DNA of 64,000 nucleotides, from assembly GCA_020631735.1 (NCBI GenBank), contig CM036160.1:2092407-2156406 (forward strand). The letters run 5' to 3'. The notes beneath the pieces were generated by a model that worked only from the letters and a program-made list of their open reading frames with translations, had not been told where the DNA came from and did not search any database. Shown here in pieces: positions 1-11,642 of this stretch; the stretch's first letter is position 1, and every line of letters starts with the position of its first letter. The position numbers were made by a program, and so were the translations under genes. The stretch is from Saccharum officinarum. Lineage: Eukaryota; Streptophyta; Magnoliopsida; Poales; Poaceae.

Positions 1-948
1 AACCCTAATTTCTACTAAGTTTGGGCCTTGGGACCGCTTACCTTAGCTCGGCGTCATCACTGTCATCATGCTTGGGCACGGCGGCGCCACTGACGTGCCC
101 TCACCCCGACACGACCGCCGCGCATCAGGGCCCGTCGCGCCACCGCCGTGGATGGAGAACACCGCTCGCTGCAACGCCCGTTGCGGACCACGCCACCTCG
201 CCGGATGGCGTGGAGGAGGCCGCCATGGCGACGACCACGATTCACCGCCGCTGCCTCTGCGGAAGCAGCCTCGCCGAGATCGATCTGTGAGGAAGAGGGT
301 AAGGTGAGGGAGAGTTAGGAAGAGGGAAAGAGGGTCCGCCAGCCACTCACCTAGGAGACGAAGCTCTACCTTCAGAGCCGCGGCTATGGGTGGATCTGGG
401 CCGTCGTCGAGCAAGGAGAGGAGATCCAGAAGCCAGAGATCCGGAGCGCCGTTGTTGCGGAGGGGGAGGAGCTACGGGGGCGGCGGTCTTCGCGCATGGT
501 TGACGAGGTCACGAACAGGGGGGCAAACCACGAGCGTGACGGGCGTCGCGACGGGGGAGGAGGTGGCCGCGAGCGGCGCGAGATTGCGCGACGGGGGAGG
601 AGGTGGCCGCGGGCGACTCGCGAGAGAGAGGGAACGGGGGCAGCTGATGGCACGGGAAGAGACGAGGCCGACGGGGATGGGTCCGGACTTGACTTTTCAG
701 CTAACTGGGTTTAATAAATTTTTCGGGTCCGAGGTGACGCGTTTTGGTGGAACGTGTCACTGGTAGCCGCAGTGACGCGTCTATTTAAGAAGAGTCACTG
801 TTAATTTGTTACAGTGACGCGTTTTGTTTACCAGCCATGGGTGACAACTAATTTAGCGACGCGTGCCGATTATCCGCGTCACTAATCTAACATTAGTGAC
901 GCGTTTTAATTTCGAGTCACAAATTAAGGTGTCTATTTTGGCATAGTG
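1..948 (+). mobile_element. CACTA-type DNA transposon, right end
   Basis: The segment ends in TAGTG (944-948), the expected right terminus of a CACTA element. The last 220 bases carry repeated subterminal motifs: GTGACGCG at about 734, 772, 813 and 896, a GCGACGCG variant near 856, and an inverted CGCGTCAC near 884. Such arrays are the transposase-binding regions of CACTA elements. The left part (about 20-700) is GC-rich with overlapping short frames that I do not recognise, probably captured or internal filler. The left terminus lies outside the window, so length and autonomy are unknown. No transposase coding is visible. Confidence 0.7.
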
Positions 949-1367
949 CAACACAGAGGGGAAACCGATTGCAGCCGCCGTGGACGTTCGAACGGTAGCA
1001 GTGCCGTTGAAATATTGATTTTTTTAGGTGTTTCGCAGGGTGCACGTTGAATAGCATTCAACTTAGAGGAGCCAAATCCGTGCCTGCATATTTTGCGTAA
1101 AGGAAAGTGGAGGATCGAAAACCCTACCTCGATCTTATCTAGTCCCATGCTCCCATATCTCTGTGCCGACGTCGCCCCTCCTCGTACCCCGTGGTCCGTG
1201 CTCTCCTGCTCGAGGTAGGCTTGCGCGATCCTCCTGCTCCTCCAAATCCTGCTGCTCCTCTTGTCCTTTGAATCTCTTGATTTGAGTTTTCTAAAAAAAA
1301 TGATCTTTTCCCCCATTTTGATTTTGAATCGAGATGTAATGCAGGGGGCATCTTGCCGCGGGGAGAG

Positions 1368-2382
1368 ATGAAGATGATGAACCACCTGCTGCGGCGGCGG
1401 TTCGTGAACATTGTGGCGGAGAACTACGAAAGCGCCACGTGTCGGAGCATCTCTTCTACCCGTCGACGGCGGAAGCAGAAGCAGATCAAGCGGCCAAGCC
1501 AGCAGGCGCAGCAGCGATATCCACCCTGGACCAGCTTTTCGCGCTGGTGAACCCGCGGAGCAGGATCCTCTGGAGCAGCCCGGAGGGCGTCACCTTCGTC
1601 TACGACGCCGACACGCACTGCAGCCACGCGATGCCCAGCCTGGCTTACAAGGGATACATGCCCGTCGCCATCTCTCGAAGGAGAAGACCTCTACGTCATG
1701 AGCTCCATCAGATCCTACACTTCGGCCAGCTTCCAAGTCCTCACATTCGGCGGCCGCACCTACAAATCGCCGTGGCGATCGACGCTCACATCGCGACAAG
1801 CCATGGCAGTGGGACTCTCTTCCACCCCCGCCCTTGCCCCATGGCTTCGTCATCAGATCCCATACAGTGCTCGACGATGGTGTCACTATCTGGCACTGCG
1901 TGACGGCGATCTACATGGGCCCTGTAGAAAAACCCGCCCTCACCTATCTCTTCGACACGGTGAGACGCGAAGGGTGGCAAGCCACCAGCATGCAGCCGCC
2001 ACTGGGATCTGCCCTTCTCGGGCCCGACCTTAAGCTCTGGCTGGGCCTCTGCCGCGACAAGCACCAGCTGTGTGTGTACGACCTCTCTGCCGCAGCTGCC
2101 GGCGAACCAAGCATCTCGGGGAACTCGTCGAGATGCCGAAAGGGTGGGAGTCAATAGAGCCCCGCCTCCTTAACCTTGGCGACGGCAGGTTTTGCCTTGC
2201 CAGGATCATGCAAGAGGTGTGGCACGACGAGGAGTGACTTGTCTCTTGTGAGCAACAGAGGCGGAATGTTAGCTCTGCTCACTGGTGTGGAGCTGGTTCG
2301 TGGAGAAGAAGGATTCAAGATGCTCGCGCATAAATCCTTGAGTTATATGTTCGACAAAGACAGAATCCGGTGTGTGCTATAA
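1368..2382 (+). pseudogene. DUF1668-like protein pseudogene
   Basis: This is a broken paralogue of the intact gene at 14007-15182. The start (MKMMNHL at 1368) and the leader with its probable 5'-UTR intron (donor near 1214, acceptor before 1344) are kept. The reading frame changes several times. A 22-base deletion at about 1440, relative to the intact copy, shifts the frame right after SATC. Further deletions remove a stretch corresponding to a proline-rich segment and a 46-base stretch near 1676. Conserved pieces follow in different frames: LDQLFALVNP near 1530, TLFDT-like and LKLWLGLCRD near 2030-2060, and LALLTGVELVRGEE with the C-terminal end near 2270-2382. A functional product is very unlikely. 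Confidence 0.85.
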
Positions 2383-2475
2383 ATCAACTCATACACAGTT
2401 TAAGTACTTTTGAATGACTCGTTATATGTTACCAGTAGTAGTACTGTAATAGATGCATCGTCATCTTCCTTGTGT

Positions 2476-3289
2476 GTGAAATTAAAAGGAGAACTGAACT
2501 GATCCGTGAGCCAGAGAGGCTCCTCACTCATTTACTCTAATCTAAATAAAGTCTTACTTGTTAGTTACTCATTGTTGCTTCTTTTAAAATAATTTCATGT
2601 CTTATATGATATATGTGCATGCCCTGTTCTACTTTGCTTACTTAAAAAAAAACTCGATCCGCAGTGGCTAGACAGTCCCGAGTATTCCGGTTTGAGAAGA
2701 ATATCTTATCATGTAGATCGAGAAAACCCCGAACCCCTACTACCCCACCCATACACAGCGGTACCGCAGCTCCGTAAGATGAGATAGAATAGTTGTTTTT
2801 ATTTTCATATTGAAGATTAGCAGCCTATCTAGGCACATGGAAGAATAAATAATAATCAAGTATTTGCCCGCGTAGGGCTCCTGTGTCATTCTTAGTGAAA
2901 AAGCACAAATGTTTGGACGGTGGACGAGTCCACGCGGACACAAATCGGGCTGTCCAGGGGTCCACGTCAATGATCCGTGAGTGAAATTGAAAGGAGAACT
3001 GAACTGATCCGTGAGTCCGTGACAGAGGCTCCTCATTGATTTACTCTAATCTAAATAAAGTCTTCCTAGTTGGTTACTCATTGTTGCTTCTTTTAAAATA
3101 ATTTAATTTCATTCCTTATATATTATATGATGTTATTTCTGCCCCTGTTCTACTTGGCTTTCTTCGAAAGAACAGGTGCTGCTGTCTATGAATTTCATTC
3201 ATACCAAGATGCATGGAATAATTGTTTTGATTTTCATATTGAAGATTAGCCGTCTGTCTAGGCACATGAAAGAATGAATAATCAATTAT
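2476..3289 (+). repeat. Local tandem duplication in 3' flank
   Basis: The segment from 2476 to about 2868 is repeated at 2981 to about 3289. Shared blocks are GAACTGAACTGATCCGTGAG, TAATCTAAATAAAGTCTT, GTTACTCATTGTTGCTTC and a CATATTGAAGATTAGC block. The intact paralogous locus has this block once (15310-15690), so the duplication arose in copy 1 after the two loci separated. Confidence 0.75.
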
Positions 3290-3586
3290 TAATTTGCTGG
3301 TCGTTATTATTTGGTTGGTTTAGAGTAGAAAACCCGGTGATATACATGGGATCAGATTTTTTTTCCAACCTGAATTTAGAACTCCATACTTATCATTTTG
3401 AATACATTTTCCCGATTCGATTCGATTTCCCAGAATTACCTGACTCTGCAATCTTCTATGTCTCGTCTCGCTATCTTTTATCTACTTCTCTTTTAATTCT
3501 TTATATACTACGATGATGATAGGCCCTCTCCACCGTGCCCGGCCGCTGCCATTGACATGCATGTATTTACTTTTGTTAGGATAATA

Positions 3587-3715
3587 GGTCCCGTTCGACT
3601 GTGCTGATAAGCCGGCTGAAAAACACTGTTGGTTGATTTGTTGTGAGAGAAAAACACTGTTTCGACTGAAAAAACAAGCTGAAAAAGATGGATTATAAGC
3701 CGAGTGAACAGGGCC
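3587..3715. mobile_element. MITE, 129 bp, with paralogous empty site
   Basis: The imperfect terminal inverted repeats are GGTCCCGTTCGACT at 3587 and, at 3702-3715, a sequence whose reverse complement is GGCCCTGTTCACTC. The interior has the TGTTGTGAGAGAAAAACACTG block and the AAGCCGGCTG and ATAAGCC motifs of a common grass MITE. The paralogous locus lacks it: around 15940-15955 the flanks run straight through (GGATAATAGGCGTGCT), leaving a TA target and 2-3 bp of duplication. Superfamily is uncertain (PIF/Harbinger or hAT-like). Confidence 0.8.
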
Positions 3716-3885
3716 TATGGCGTGCTCTGCCTCGCCCGTGGCCTTATGAGCTTCATAGGCACTCGTTTGATGTGCATGGATTTACTGTATTAACACAATG
3801 GATAAGTCTTAGAGAGCAGTAGAGATTCTAGTAGTCCATTATTGTGCATAAATATAAGGATTAACTTGGACAGTACACTTAATTA

Positions 3886-4367
3886 CTCGGGTCCACCAGT
3901 TGGGGTTCGAGGTTAGGTCTAGGGCCACTATGGTTCAGGCTTAGACTACCAACTAGGGTTTCCAGACATGTGAAACACATACTAGTCGGATGATTATGCA
4001 CTTAAGCAAGGGTTAAACAAGGTTTTCTCTATGACGGGTTTTTGGTTCATTACAAGAAATCACGCTTGGATGGTGAAGAACGACAAGGTTTGCTAGCAAA
4101 CCAGCAAATGATAACTTACTACACTTATTGATGAAGAACGATTAGTTTCTGGGCAACCTAGCAGAGAAATCATTAAAGTTATTCTTGCCTATAGGAGGGA
4201 CCTGTTGGGGCAAGGATGCCAGCAAAGTTGCCCTAGCTAGGTCATCCAGCAAGCCTTGGGCACCACCCTTGGTCGTTGGATCAAGAGTGGAGCAACATAA
4301 TGGGGTTGGAGGAGATTAGAGCAAATGAGACGTAAAAAGTAAATTGATTTATAATTTGATCAACTGT

Positions 4368-4370
<3 letters not shown>
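3886..4370. other. Intergenic, no gene seen
   Basis: Ordinary mixed-composition sequence. I see no sustained reading frame, no terminal repeats and no similarity to the rest of the window. Confidence 0.5.

Positions 4371-4442
<72 letters not shown>
4371..4442. repeat. (TA)n microsatellite, about 72 bp
   Basis: An uninterrupted TA dinucleotide run. The sequence after it (about 4455-4495, ending in a TATTCAGTACCC motif) resembles the sequence just before the (TA)n tract at 13036 (TATTCAGTACC). A repeat family with affinity for TA tracts may therefore be present at both places. Confidence 0.95.
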
Positions 4443-4444
<2 letters not shown>

Positions 4445-4841
4445 ACTGCGCTAAATAGTACCTAGGGTATTAAATAATATTCAGTACCCGACTCCCTCCG
4501 CTCCACCGGTGCGCACGTCCGCAGTCCGCACGAGGCGCGGCCGCTGTTTCTTTTTGGCGTGGTTTCTTTTTCCTTCCGCAGGCAAGATTTTCTTTTGTGT
4601 TGACTGAGTTTCTGTTTCCTTTTTGCGTAGACTTTTCATGTTTTTTTGCATGTTTCTTTTTTGTGTGGCGTCCCTTTTTGCGTGGACGTTTCACGTTCTT
4701 TTTTTTATCTCTTTTGCGTGACTCTTTTTTTTTCATTTTTCTTGGCAGTGCTCAAGCTATATCGCCATCAAGAACAATGAATTTTTATGTTTTTATATAG
4801 ATATTTATTCTCTCATTCTACCAACGATTAGTGAAACTATA
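4443..4841. other. T-rich intergenic sequence
   Basis: A short GC-rich patch (4490-4550) is followed by T-rich sequence with repeated TTTTTGCGTGG-like phrases (4550-4740). No credible coding sequence. It ends at the proposed Helitron start. Confidence 0.4.
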
Positions 4842-4868
4842 TCTCTACAGGTTAAAAAGACCCGAATG

Positions 4869-5700
4869 TTATCGTCTCCGCACTCCAAATTGCCCTGCCC
4901 CCTGCGTACTTAACCGCGCTACTGATACCCCGCCATGAACCGCTGCCTCTTCAGCTCTCTGCGCCACGGATGAAGCCCGCTGCTGGGGAAGGGAAGAGAA
5001 TCGGTTGCTCGCCGTGCCGCGAGAGCCGCCGGTGAAGCCCGCTGCCGGGGAAGGGAATAGAGGCGGTTGCGCGTTGCCGAGGAAGGGAAGAGAGGCCGTC
5101 ACGCGCCGCTGGCGAAGTCCGCCGCCGGGGAAGGGAAGAGAGGCGGTCGCTCCCTGCCCAACCCGACCCCATCCGCCGTCCAATTCCGCCCCCGCCGCCT
5201 CCCCGCACAACCCAGCCCCATCCACTGCCCCATCGCTCGGTCGCTGGCGCCCCATCGCTCGCACAGCTTCCCCAGTGATTGGTGCGGGCAGCGACGGCTC
5301 CTCCCCTATCCTTTGCTGCAGTCTGCCACGATCCGCTGCCGGCCGCATCAACGCCCCCACCACACACGACGTGCTCCAGCCCCATAGCAACTCCGCCCCA
5401 ACGCCAGGAGCCCTCGACTCCGCTAGGCCCATCGCACGCAACTGACGCGGCGCCCTACCACCCCGCAACGGCGCCGCAGCAGGGCAACCTCGGTGGTAGC
5501 ACACCCGGCAGCGCAGTCAATGCGGAGGTCAACCTCGCATCTGGAGCGGAACCGACGCGCTGCCCTGTCCCGGCTCACCCTGCATCGGTGCCTCGGCCGC
5601 GCTGCCGCCGCCCTGCTCCTCCCCGTCCTGCGTTGCTGGGCGATCTCAGCGGTGGCGCACCCGGCGGCATAGTCGACGTGGAGGTCAACCTCTGAGCGTG
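4869..5700 (+). other. GC-rich captured sequence inside Helitron
   Basis: High-GC sequence with overlapping open frames on both strands, rich in Pro, Ala, Arg and Ser. A GCCGGGGAAGGGAA-like phrase recurs around 4985, 5040, 5085 and 5125, giving a repetitive frame. No frame shows a recognisable domain, and openness on both strands reflects composition. It may derive from captured 5' exon or promoter sequence. I do not call a protein. Confidence 0.4.
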
Positions 5701-6068
5701 GGCGGGTCAAGACAGCCGTAGACGTGGGGCTGGTAGCTCTGCCGCATCGCCATGCCCATGGGTCACCAGGTGCAGCATCTACGATCCTTTACTTTGAGTT
5801 TCCAATCGATTTTTTTTCTTTCTCAATTTGCTGCTACTGTTCTGTTAGACATTGGAATGATTTTCATTCACTTGCACCCCCCGGAAGTTTGATTCATGTT
5901 AGGTTCATGGACCCCAATTAGGGACTATGCTCTCGGACAGCACAAATCCGGACCCAACCCACGAAACAAATGAACAAATGTTCAGTTACGTTGAGGGGTA
6001 TTGTAAGTTGGAGACTTGGAAGCAACATCTTAAATTTATAGTCTGTACATTTCTAAAAAACTTATCAG

Positions 6069-6149
6069 GTCCCTCTGGCTGTAGACGAGGGGAGGCAAGC
6101 TGCGATGGAATGGGTCGGTCTTCTGGGTGTTTATTTCAACCTCCATCAG
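6069..6149 (+). other. Exon-like fragment (27 codons)
   Basis: An 81-base open stretch lies directly after a CTTATCAG acceptor-like sequence and ends in CATCAG. It reads VPLAVDEGRQAAMEWVGLLG and continues to YFNLHQ, which looks like genuine protein sequence rather than random frame. I do not recognise the parent gene. Its position in a Helitron suggests exon capture. Confidence 0.35.
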
Positions 6150-8290
6150 GACTTGAAATTGGAATGAGTAAAGATCTGCCGGTGAAGCATTGTTTACTGC
6201 TAGCAAAACCACATACTAATAAGAAAACAATTTGCAGGTCTACGCATCACGCGGATCCAGCATGTGGATTCACGCGGATTCAGTCGTTGCGGCTCCGCAG
6301 CAAAGGTTCATGTGCTCCTTTCATCCTCGATTTATTTTCTCTCTCTATATATCTCATTGATGCTGCTGTTGCGCTGGCCTCCACTAGCAGACTGGGGAAG
6401 GCATCGCCGAGTGCAAGCTGCTACGTTGGTTTGTCGCCAAGGTGAGTGCGAGGCTGTGTACAATTTCAGTTCTTCCGTTCTGCAGCGTGCCATCTTGCCT
6501 ATGAATGATACTTAGTATGTTGTCCCTAGGATTCAAGAATGACTTTGTTGTGGGAGCAACATTTCTTTAGGAATGATGGTTAGTAAGTTTCCCCTAGGGT
6601 TCTGGTCGTTGTCTATCTTATAAGAATGTAACACTGAAATTGTAGTCGGAGTCTAACACGTGACTCTGTTTTGGGCTTTTATCTTAGTTGATCATATATC
6701 TGAAGCATGTAGGAGGTTTGCTAAGATTGACATAGAAGTAGTTTAAAAAATACATTAAGTAACATTTTCCTCTTGACAAACAAGAAGCTGACCAAAAGGA
6801 AGTTGCTACCTCTGCCGCTGTGCTGGTTAGTTGGCTTCCTTCCATGTTCCTTCACACAATGAATATGAGGGTTTGAATGCTTGATGGATGTGGCAATTAG
6901 GTTTTAGTTTAGAGTTATTCTTGCTTTATGCTGATTTGGGTTGGTGGATTGGTAGAACTGCAATTAAAAACACTATGATCTGAGGCGCAGAAATGTGGGC
7001 CATGCCATGAAATGGAAAATACAACATATGTTTGTGCTGAAATGTATAACTCCGTGCAAATATGTTGCTTTGATTTTTTTCCAAATAGATCCATCTGAAA
7101 TGTCACTTTGCCAGTCTGCCATATTCTGAAGCTCTTGTAGTATCAAACTCATTTTGTTATGATTTTTCTCTGTCTAATTTAAATGTGTTAGCCTATAGGT
7201 TGGCCTGAATATAAAGGGTCCACACATTTCTGATTAATGACTCACTTTTACTTCACATGTGTTGAATTTTTTTTGGCATTTAGAACTCTCTTTACTTTGC
7301 AGAAATACGATCAAAGGGGGTGTGCATTTTGGATGCCTTTGTCAAATGACATCAATTCAGATTGCAGGGAATTTGAGGGATTACACAGTATTGGTCAAAC
7401 TGGTATATATCATTGACATTCTGCATTGTCTCTCTTTTAAGTTTAGCATTAGTTTTGGTTCATATTTGAGGCAGGTTATAGTCTTAGGAGCTCTGCAATT
7501 TTAGTCTTTCTATTGCCTCCATCGGTCTATTGAATCACTGTAGATTGTATCAGTGCCCCCTGGAATCCAAGCAGGGCTTCAGCATCTCTCTTACTTCTGC
7601 CTCCAATGAAATAATTGTTTGCTCACAAATCTGCTGGAATGTAGGAACCTGTAGCCTTCTTCGGTATAAATACTTTTATGATTAATATCTTGAATGCACT
7701 CAAATGACTTACGGCACAAAACATTTCCTACTATCCACTTATTAGTTGATTGAACATTTTTAACACTAAGGTACAGGATATGTAGTACAACCAACTTAAT
7801 TTTCAGAAAGATTTGTTAGCTAGGCTTGTAAAGAAATGATACAAATGCACAGTGGTTAGCTGCTGCTGCTCCAAGGTAAGGGGAAACTAATTGCCTTTAA
7901 GCTTTTGATTAACATCAACATGCTGATCAGTAACATTATAGCGATTACAGAAGTTTCAATAATATCCCATCTTAACTTCAGAGATGGTGGTTAGCCACCA
8001 CAATTTAGCTTCATGACACGGTATGCTTCATTCACTCTACTAGCAGTACTCAGGTAACCTTGATTTTTCCTTGGTAATAACATTTCATGGATGCGTACAA
8101 CATATGTGAATATGTGATATGCTTGAGCAAAAAATGAGATATATCTAAGGGATGTAGATGTTCCAATAAGCTTGATAGTGACATAGTGTTAAAATATAAC
8201 CTGACATGGTTGATCTTTTAATTTATTACAATTTGGATTTGGATTTAATGAATGTTACAATCGTCTCATTTTTTTTTAAATTTTCTGCAG

Positions 8291-8431
8291 CGACGACTAA
8301 CCAGCAAAGATCAGATTGGAGGCCTATGGCAGCAACTCTGGTCGATGTCTGGTGCAAGAGATATGATCAAGCAATTACGATCTGGCATGGGACAACGACA
8401 TATCAAGATCACAAGGCTCTTGCATTTCATG
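8291..8431 (+). other. Exon-like fragment (47 codons)
   Basis: This open stretch is bounded by TTTTCTGCAG on the left and GGTATTTT on the right, matching splice acceptor and donor. One frame reads ATTNQQRSDWRPMAATLVDV and on to a tryptophan- and histidine-containing end; another frame is also open. Parent gene not recognised. Probably host sequence captured by the surrounding Helitron. Confidence 0.3.
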
Positions 8432-9464
8432 GTATTTTTTTTTTAGTTTTGAGAAGTTGCATATTTCTTCATTTGAAAAAAATGCACCTGCCAACGACTA
8501 TCCAACAACACAGATATGGTGAGCAACCAGTCAAACTATAGGTATTCTTCGATGATGTAGCTTTGCTAACATGTATTGACCAACTGCATTAGAACATATT
8601 TCGTAAACTAGATGTTAATCTACATGATATGTTACCTTAAATTTTTTTAGGCACATGATATATATTCATTTATCTGTTGTTCTGCATTATATTATTTTTT
8701 GTCCAAATTTTATGAGCTCGTAGCAAAGCATGGGCCAATTTCTATTGTTGCATGTCAGGTTGGATGACATCAAGGGCTTCATAAGCTAACTCAAAATTCC
8801 CATCTACTGCAACAAGGAAGAGCATGTTGTCATTTTGTGTTTGTGAGGAGTTCAGTTTCAGAAGTGCCTAAGTGTAGCCGGTGACAGCTGTGGCCAGTTC
8901 AAATTACATATAATGCCAGGATTTTGTATTTGAATACTTCATAGATGTCTATCAGGATAATCCATCAACCTAATTCTATATAGTTTGAGAAATTTGTTTA
9001 GTGTAATGGATAGAGCACCCATATTAGACAATCTAAATTTGTGTAAGTTAGAAATATATGTATTTGGAAATAGTTATGCAATATTCCTTCATCTTTGGCA
9101 CACATTGTGTGCATGTGGTTTCAATCACGCTCTCGCACTGAAGTTTAGTCTCAGTGTACAACTATATTTTACCTATCTTAACATGTTTCAATAGCATGTT
9201 GCTAAGATTAGATGGATTGTAGTGCTAGGTGGTCTCAAAACACCATATATTTTTCATACCCTCTTATCATGTTTATTTTTTTTATTTTTTTTTATCTCTG
9301 TAGCAACGCATGAGCATTAGTGAATGAATACACCTATTTTATCGAAAAGACGACAAATATGAATGAAGTGTTTTTGGTTAAGATAATTCATAGTTGTATC
9401 ATCTAAATATTACACATGTATATAGAATTATTGTCCCGTTGCAACGCACGGGCACTTCACCTAG

Positions 9465-10585
9465 TACTTCTTATAATCGCTGCAACTGATCCATGATAAT
9501 GAAAACAGACTTTCCTTTTGATCGACACGATCTGCTATTTGAATGGGTGAAACTTATAATTACTATAAATTTTCAGCAAGATCAAGTACTCATAACAAAT
9601 TACTGTCAAATATAATAATTCATTATCCAAACCGCAAATACATTATTTGATCATTTGCCTTGCAAGATACAGCTATTTGATCTACTCATTTTTCTTCCCA
9701 CCCATGACAAAACTTGTCAAATATAATATTTCATAATCCAAAACATAAATACTAATTTAACTAGATTATTGCATTGCCAATCCTTAAGACAAATAAATTT
9801 ATTTAGACATTATTCAAACCACAAATATTTCCTCCAGAATATTCAACAACATGATGGTGTTGGTCATGAGCAGCACCATCGTAAGATGCTGATCACAACT
9901 TTCTAAAAGTGACCTTGCTGATCAAACTTTCTAAAATGAGACTCCTTCAAGGCAGAATTAAAGAAATTTTTCGGTACCGTGTGACCTGGTTCTCTTGATG
10001 GAAAGGTAGGTAATTCAGCAGCTCAGCCTTCATATCTGTTAAGAGATCTTGCAACAAAAGCATTATACTGATATAAATTGTGAATCTTCTATAATGAATT
10101 GATAGTAGCATACACTTGCACATCAAATTAACAGTACACTTTCAAAAAGAAACGGCATAGGCAAACTGCTCATGAGTGGAAACCCCAAAAAATTTAGTAT
10201 GAATAGAAACTAGAGGCCAAACTTTCATACACACACATGAAAAAAAGAACAATTACATCATATGACACGGTTGAGGGAAATCAAGTGTTGAGGGAAACAT
10301 AAACTCACAGCAGTGTAAACAAGGAAATGCACTAACTCTATTTATTCCAAAATGATTTAGCAGTGCCACGAAGTATGAAAATGCAGTGATTTGAATGCAG
10401 TGAATAAGTATAGCTTAGCCTCACTACATTAAGGGGACTCTTGTTTTGGGGGATTTAAATAAAAAAATGGTATTCCCAGAAGTACAGCTATGCCTAATTA
10501 CAAAATTTTGCAACTATTATCTTTAAATAGGATAGAATCCAATTTTCTCACTACTTAGGTATACCCAACGAAAGAATACTGTTAA
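9465..10585. other. AT-rich sequence, no gene seen
   Basis: AT-rich sequence between two Helitron-type ends. I found no open frame with protein-like composition and no terminal inverted repeats. Confidence 0.45.
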
Positions 10586-10614
10586 CTAGCAGGTACCCCG
10601 TGCTTCGCACGGGG
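10586..10614 (-). mobile_element. Helitron-like 3' terminus, minus strand
   Basis: Read on the minus strand, an 8-bp-stem hairpin CCCCGTGC-GAA-GCACGGGG (10596-10614) is followed six bases later by CTAG and then T. This is the structure of a Helitron 3' end. The element would extend rightward from 10586 and would contain the 303-bp tandem duplication and the GC-rich stretch near 12.3-12.9 kb. Its 5' end could not be fixed. Confidence 0.55.
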
Positions 10615-10674
10615 CAGGAAGACAGAATTATAGCACAACATATGGCTGTATATTGAACAAAAAGATTAGTAAAA

Positions 10675-10709
10675 TTAGTTACGAATGACCCCCCGCGTTT
10701 CGCTGGGGG
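10675..10709 (-). mobile_element. Second Helitron-like 3' terminus, minus strand
   Basis: On the minus strand a CCCCC/GGGGG stem hairpin with an inner CGC/GCG extension (10690-10709) is followed 11 bases later by CTAA and then T. It lies only about 90 bases inside the terminus at 10586. Two elements may be nested, or one may be an alternative or decayed end. Confidence 0.4.
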
Positions 10710-11642
10710 ATGCTTGTTCTCTTGGCGGTTGCATGCAACTATCACATAATTCAGCATTTCGAAATGTTTGACCGCTAAGAAACATTGTAAGAGTGTATTA
10801 TTCCTAGTGCAAGTAAGCAATGGAGGGAACATTGGGACTCGAAACCCCTGTACACGCGAACCATTGGAGTAGTTTAAAGAACAGAAGAAAAGTCGAACCT
10901 ATAGTGCAAAGATCCTGAATATGATCCCTATGTAGGAAAATGGTATATTTTACTTCAGCTTTTTTAGGTGTCAGAATTCGTGCACCAAGTAATGTTGTAG
11001 TTAGCCTGCAAACAGGACTGCAATGATGTCACCGTAGATTAATTATATAGAAACAAACAGCAAGGTCCCTGATGTTAAAATAAAAATTTGTACAATTCAG
11101 TCAGAAGGTGAGACAGATGAGTAGGCCAGGTTTGAATATGAACACAGGTGTGGCAAATGTTCGTTCTTTAATTGGTAGTCTAAAATTTCGAAACTTTAGA
11201 TGCCACACCAAAATAGGTAAGTACAGAATTTTTTGACCCAAATTGGTAAGCACAGAATGTTTTTTTTGTGCCTGCACCACAAATGCTTTGCATGTATGAC
11301 GCAGTGGACAGAGGCAAACAAACTATCATTTAAATCAATCTGTATTACATGAAATTGTTGCTGGTATTGGGAAGCACTTCTTCACTAATCCCCAATTTGC
11401 AGCACCCGTAGACTAAGGATATAAAACCTAGGAAATTTTCTGGCAAATTCTCAAATACTGATCTATAATAAGAGAAGGTAACAACAAAGAACAATTCATT
11501 GTTTCCTATGAACACTTTTAAAATTAAGCTATAGTGTTGTCTCTGCAATTGTTGCGAAACGCAACACCCTGCGAGCCAGCAAACGTAGGTGGTGAAAGGA
11601 AATCGGAAAAAAAATGCAATAATAATTTGCACATTTTGGGAA

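Larger units (their letters stand above)
1041..3885 (+). repeat. Duplicated DUF1668-like locus, copy 1
   Basis: This segment matches 13673-16075 base for base over long stretches: the upstream leader (about 1041-1190), the coding region, and the 3' flank as far as the GGATTAAC motif near 3865. The copies lie about 12.6 kb apart in the same orientation. Copy 1 has decayed coding sequence, a local internal duplication and one MITE insertion. Copy 2 keeps the intact gene. Confidence 0.85.
4842..9464 (+). mobile_element. Putative Helitron, 4.6 kb, non-autonomous
   Basis: The 5' end begins TCTCTACAGG after an A, followed by TTAAAAAGACCCG. The same opening (TCTCTACTACTAAAAAGACCC) starts the Helitron at 60960. 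The 3' end is CTAG (9461-9464) followed by T, with a hairpin CCCGT...ACGGG (9435-9452) eight bases upstream: the CTRR end, hairpin and A/T insertion site expected of Helitrons. No Rep/helicase gene is visible, so it would depend on helper elements. It carries a GC-rich region and exon-like pieces listed separately. The two ends are 4.6 kb apart and could belong to two elements, so the span is less certain than either end. Confidence 0.6.

Noticed and set aside
4869..5504. 211-codon minus-strand frame as a gene
   Set aside because: Composition-driven, overlapped by equally open plus frames, repetitive, and inside a Helitron.
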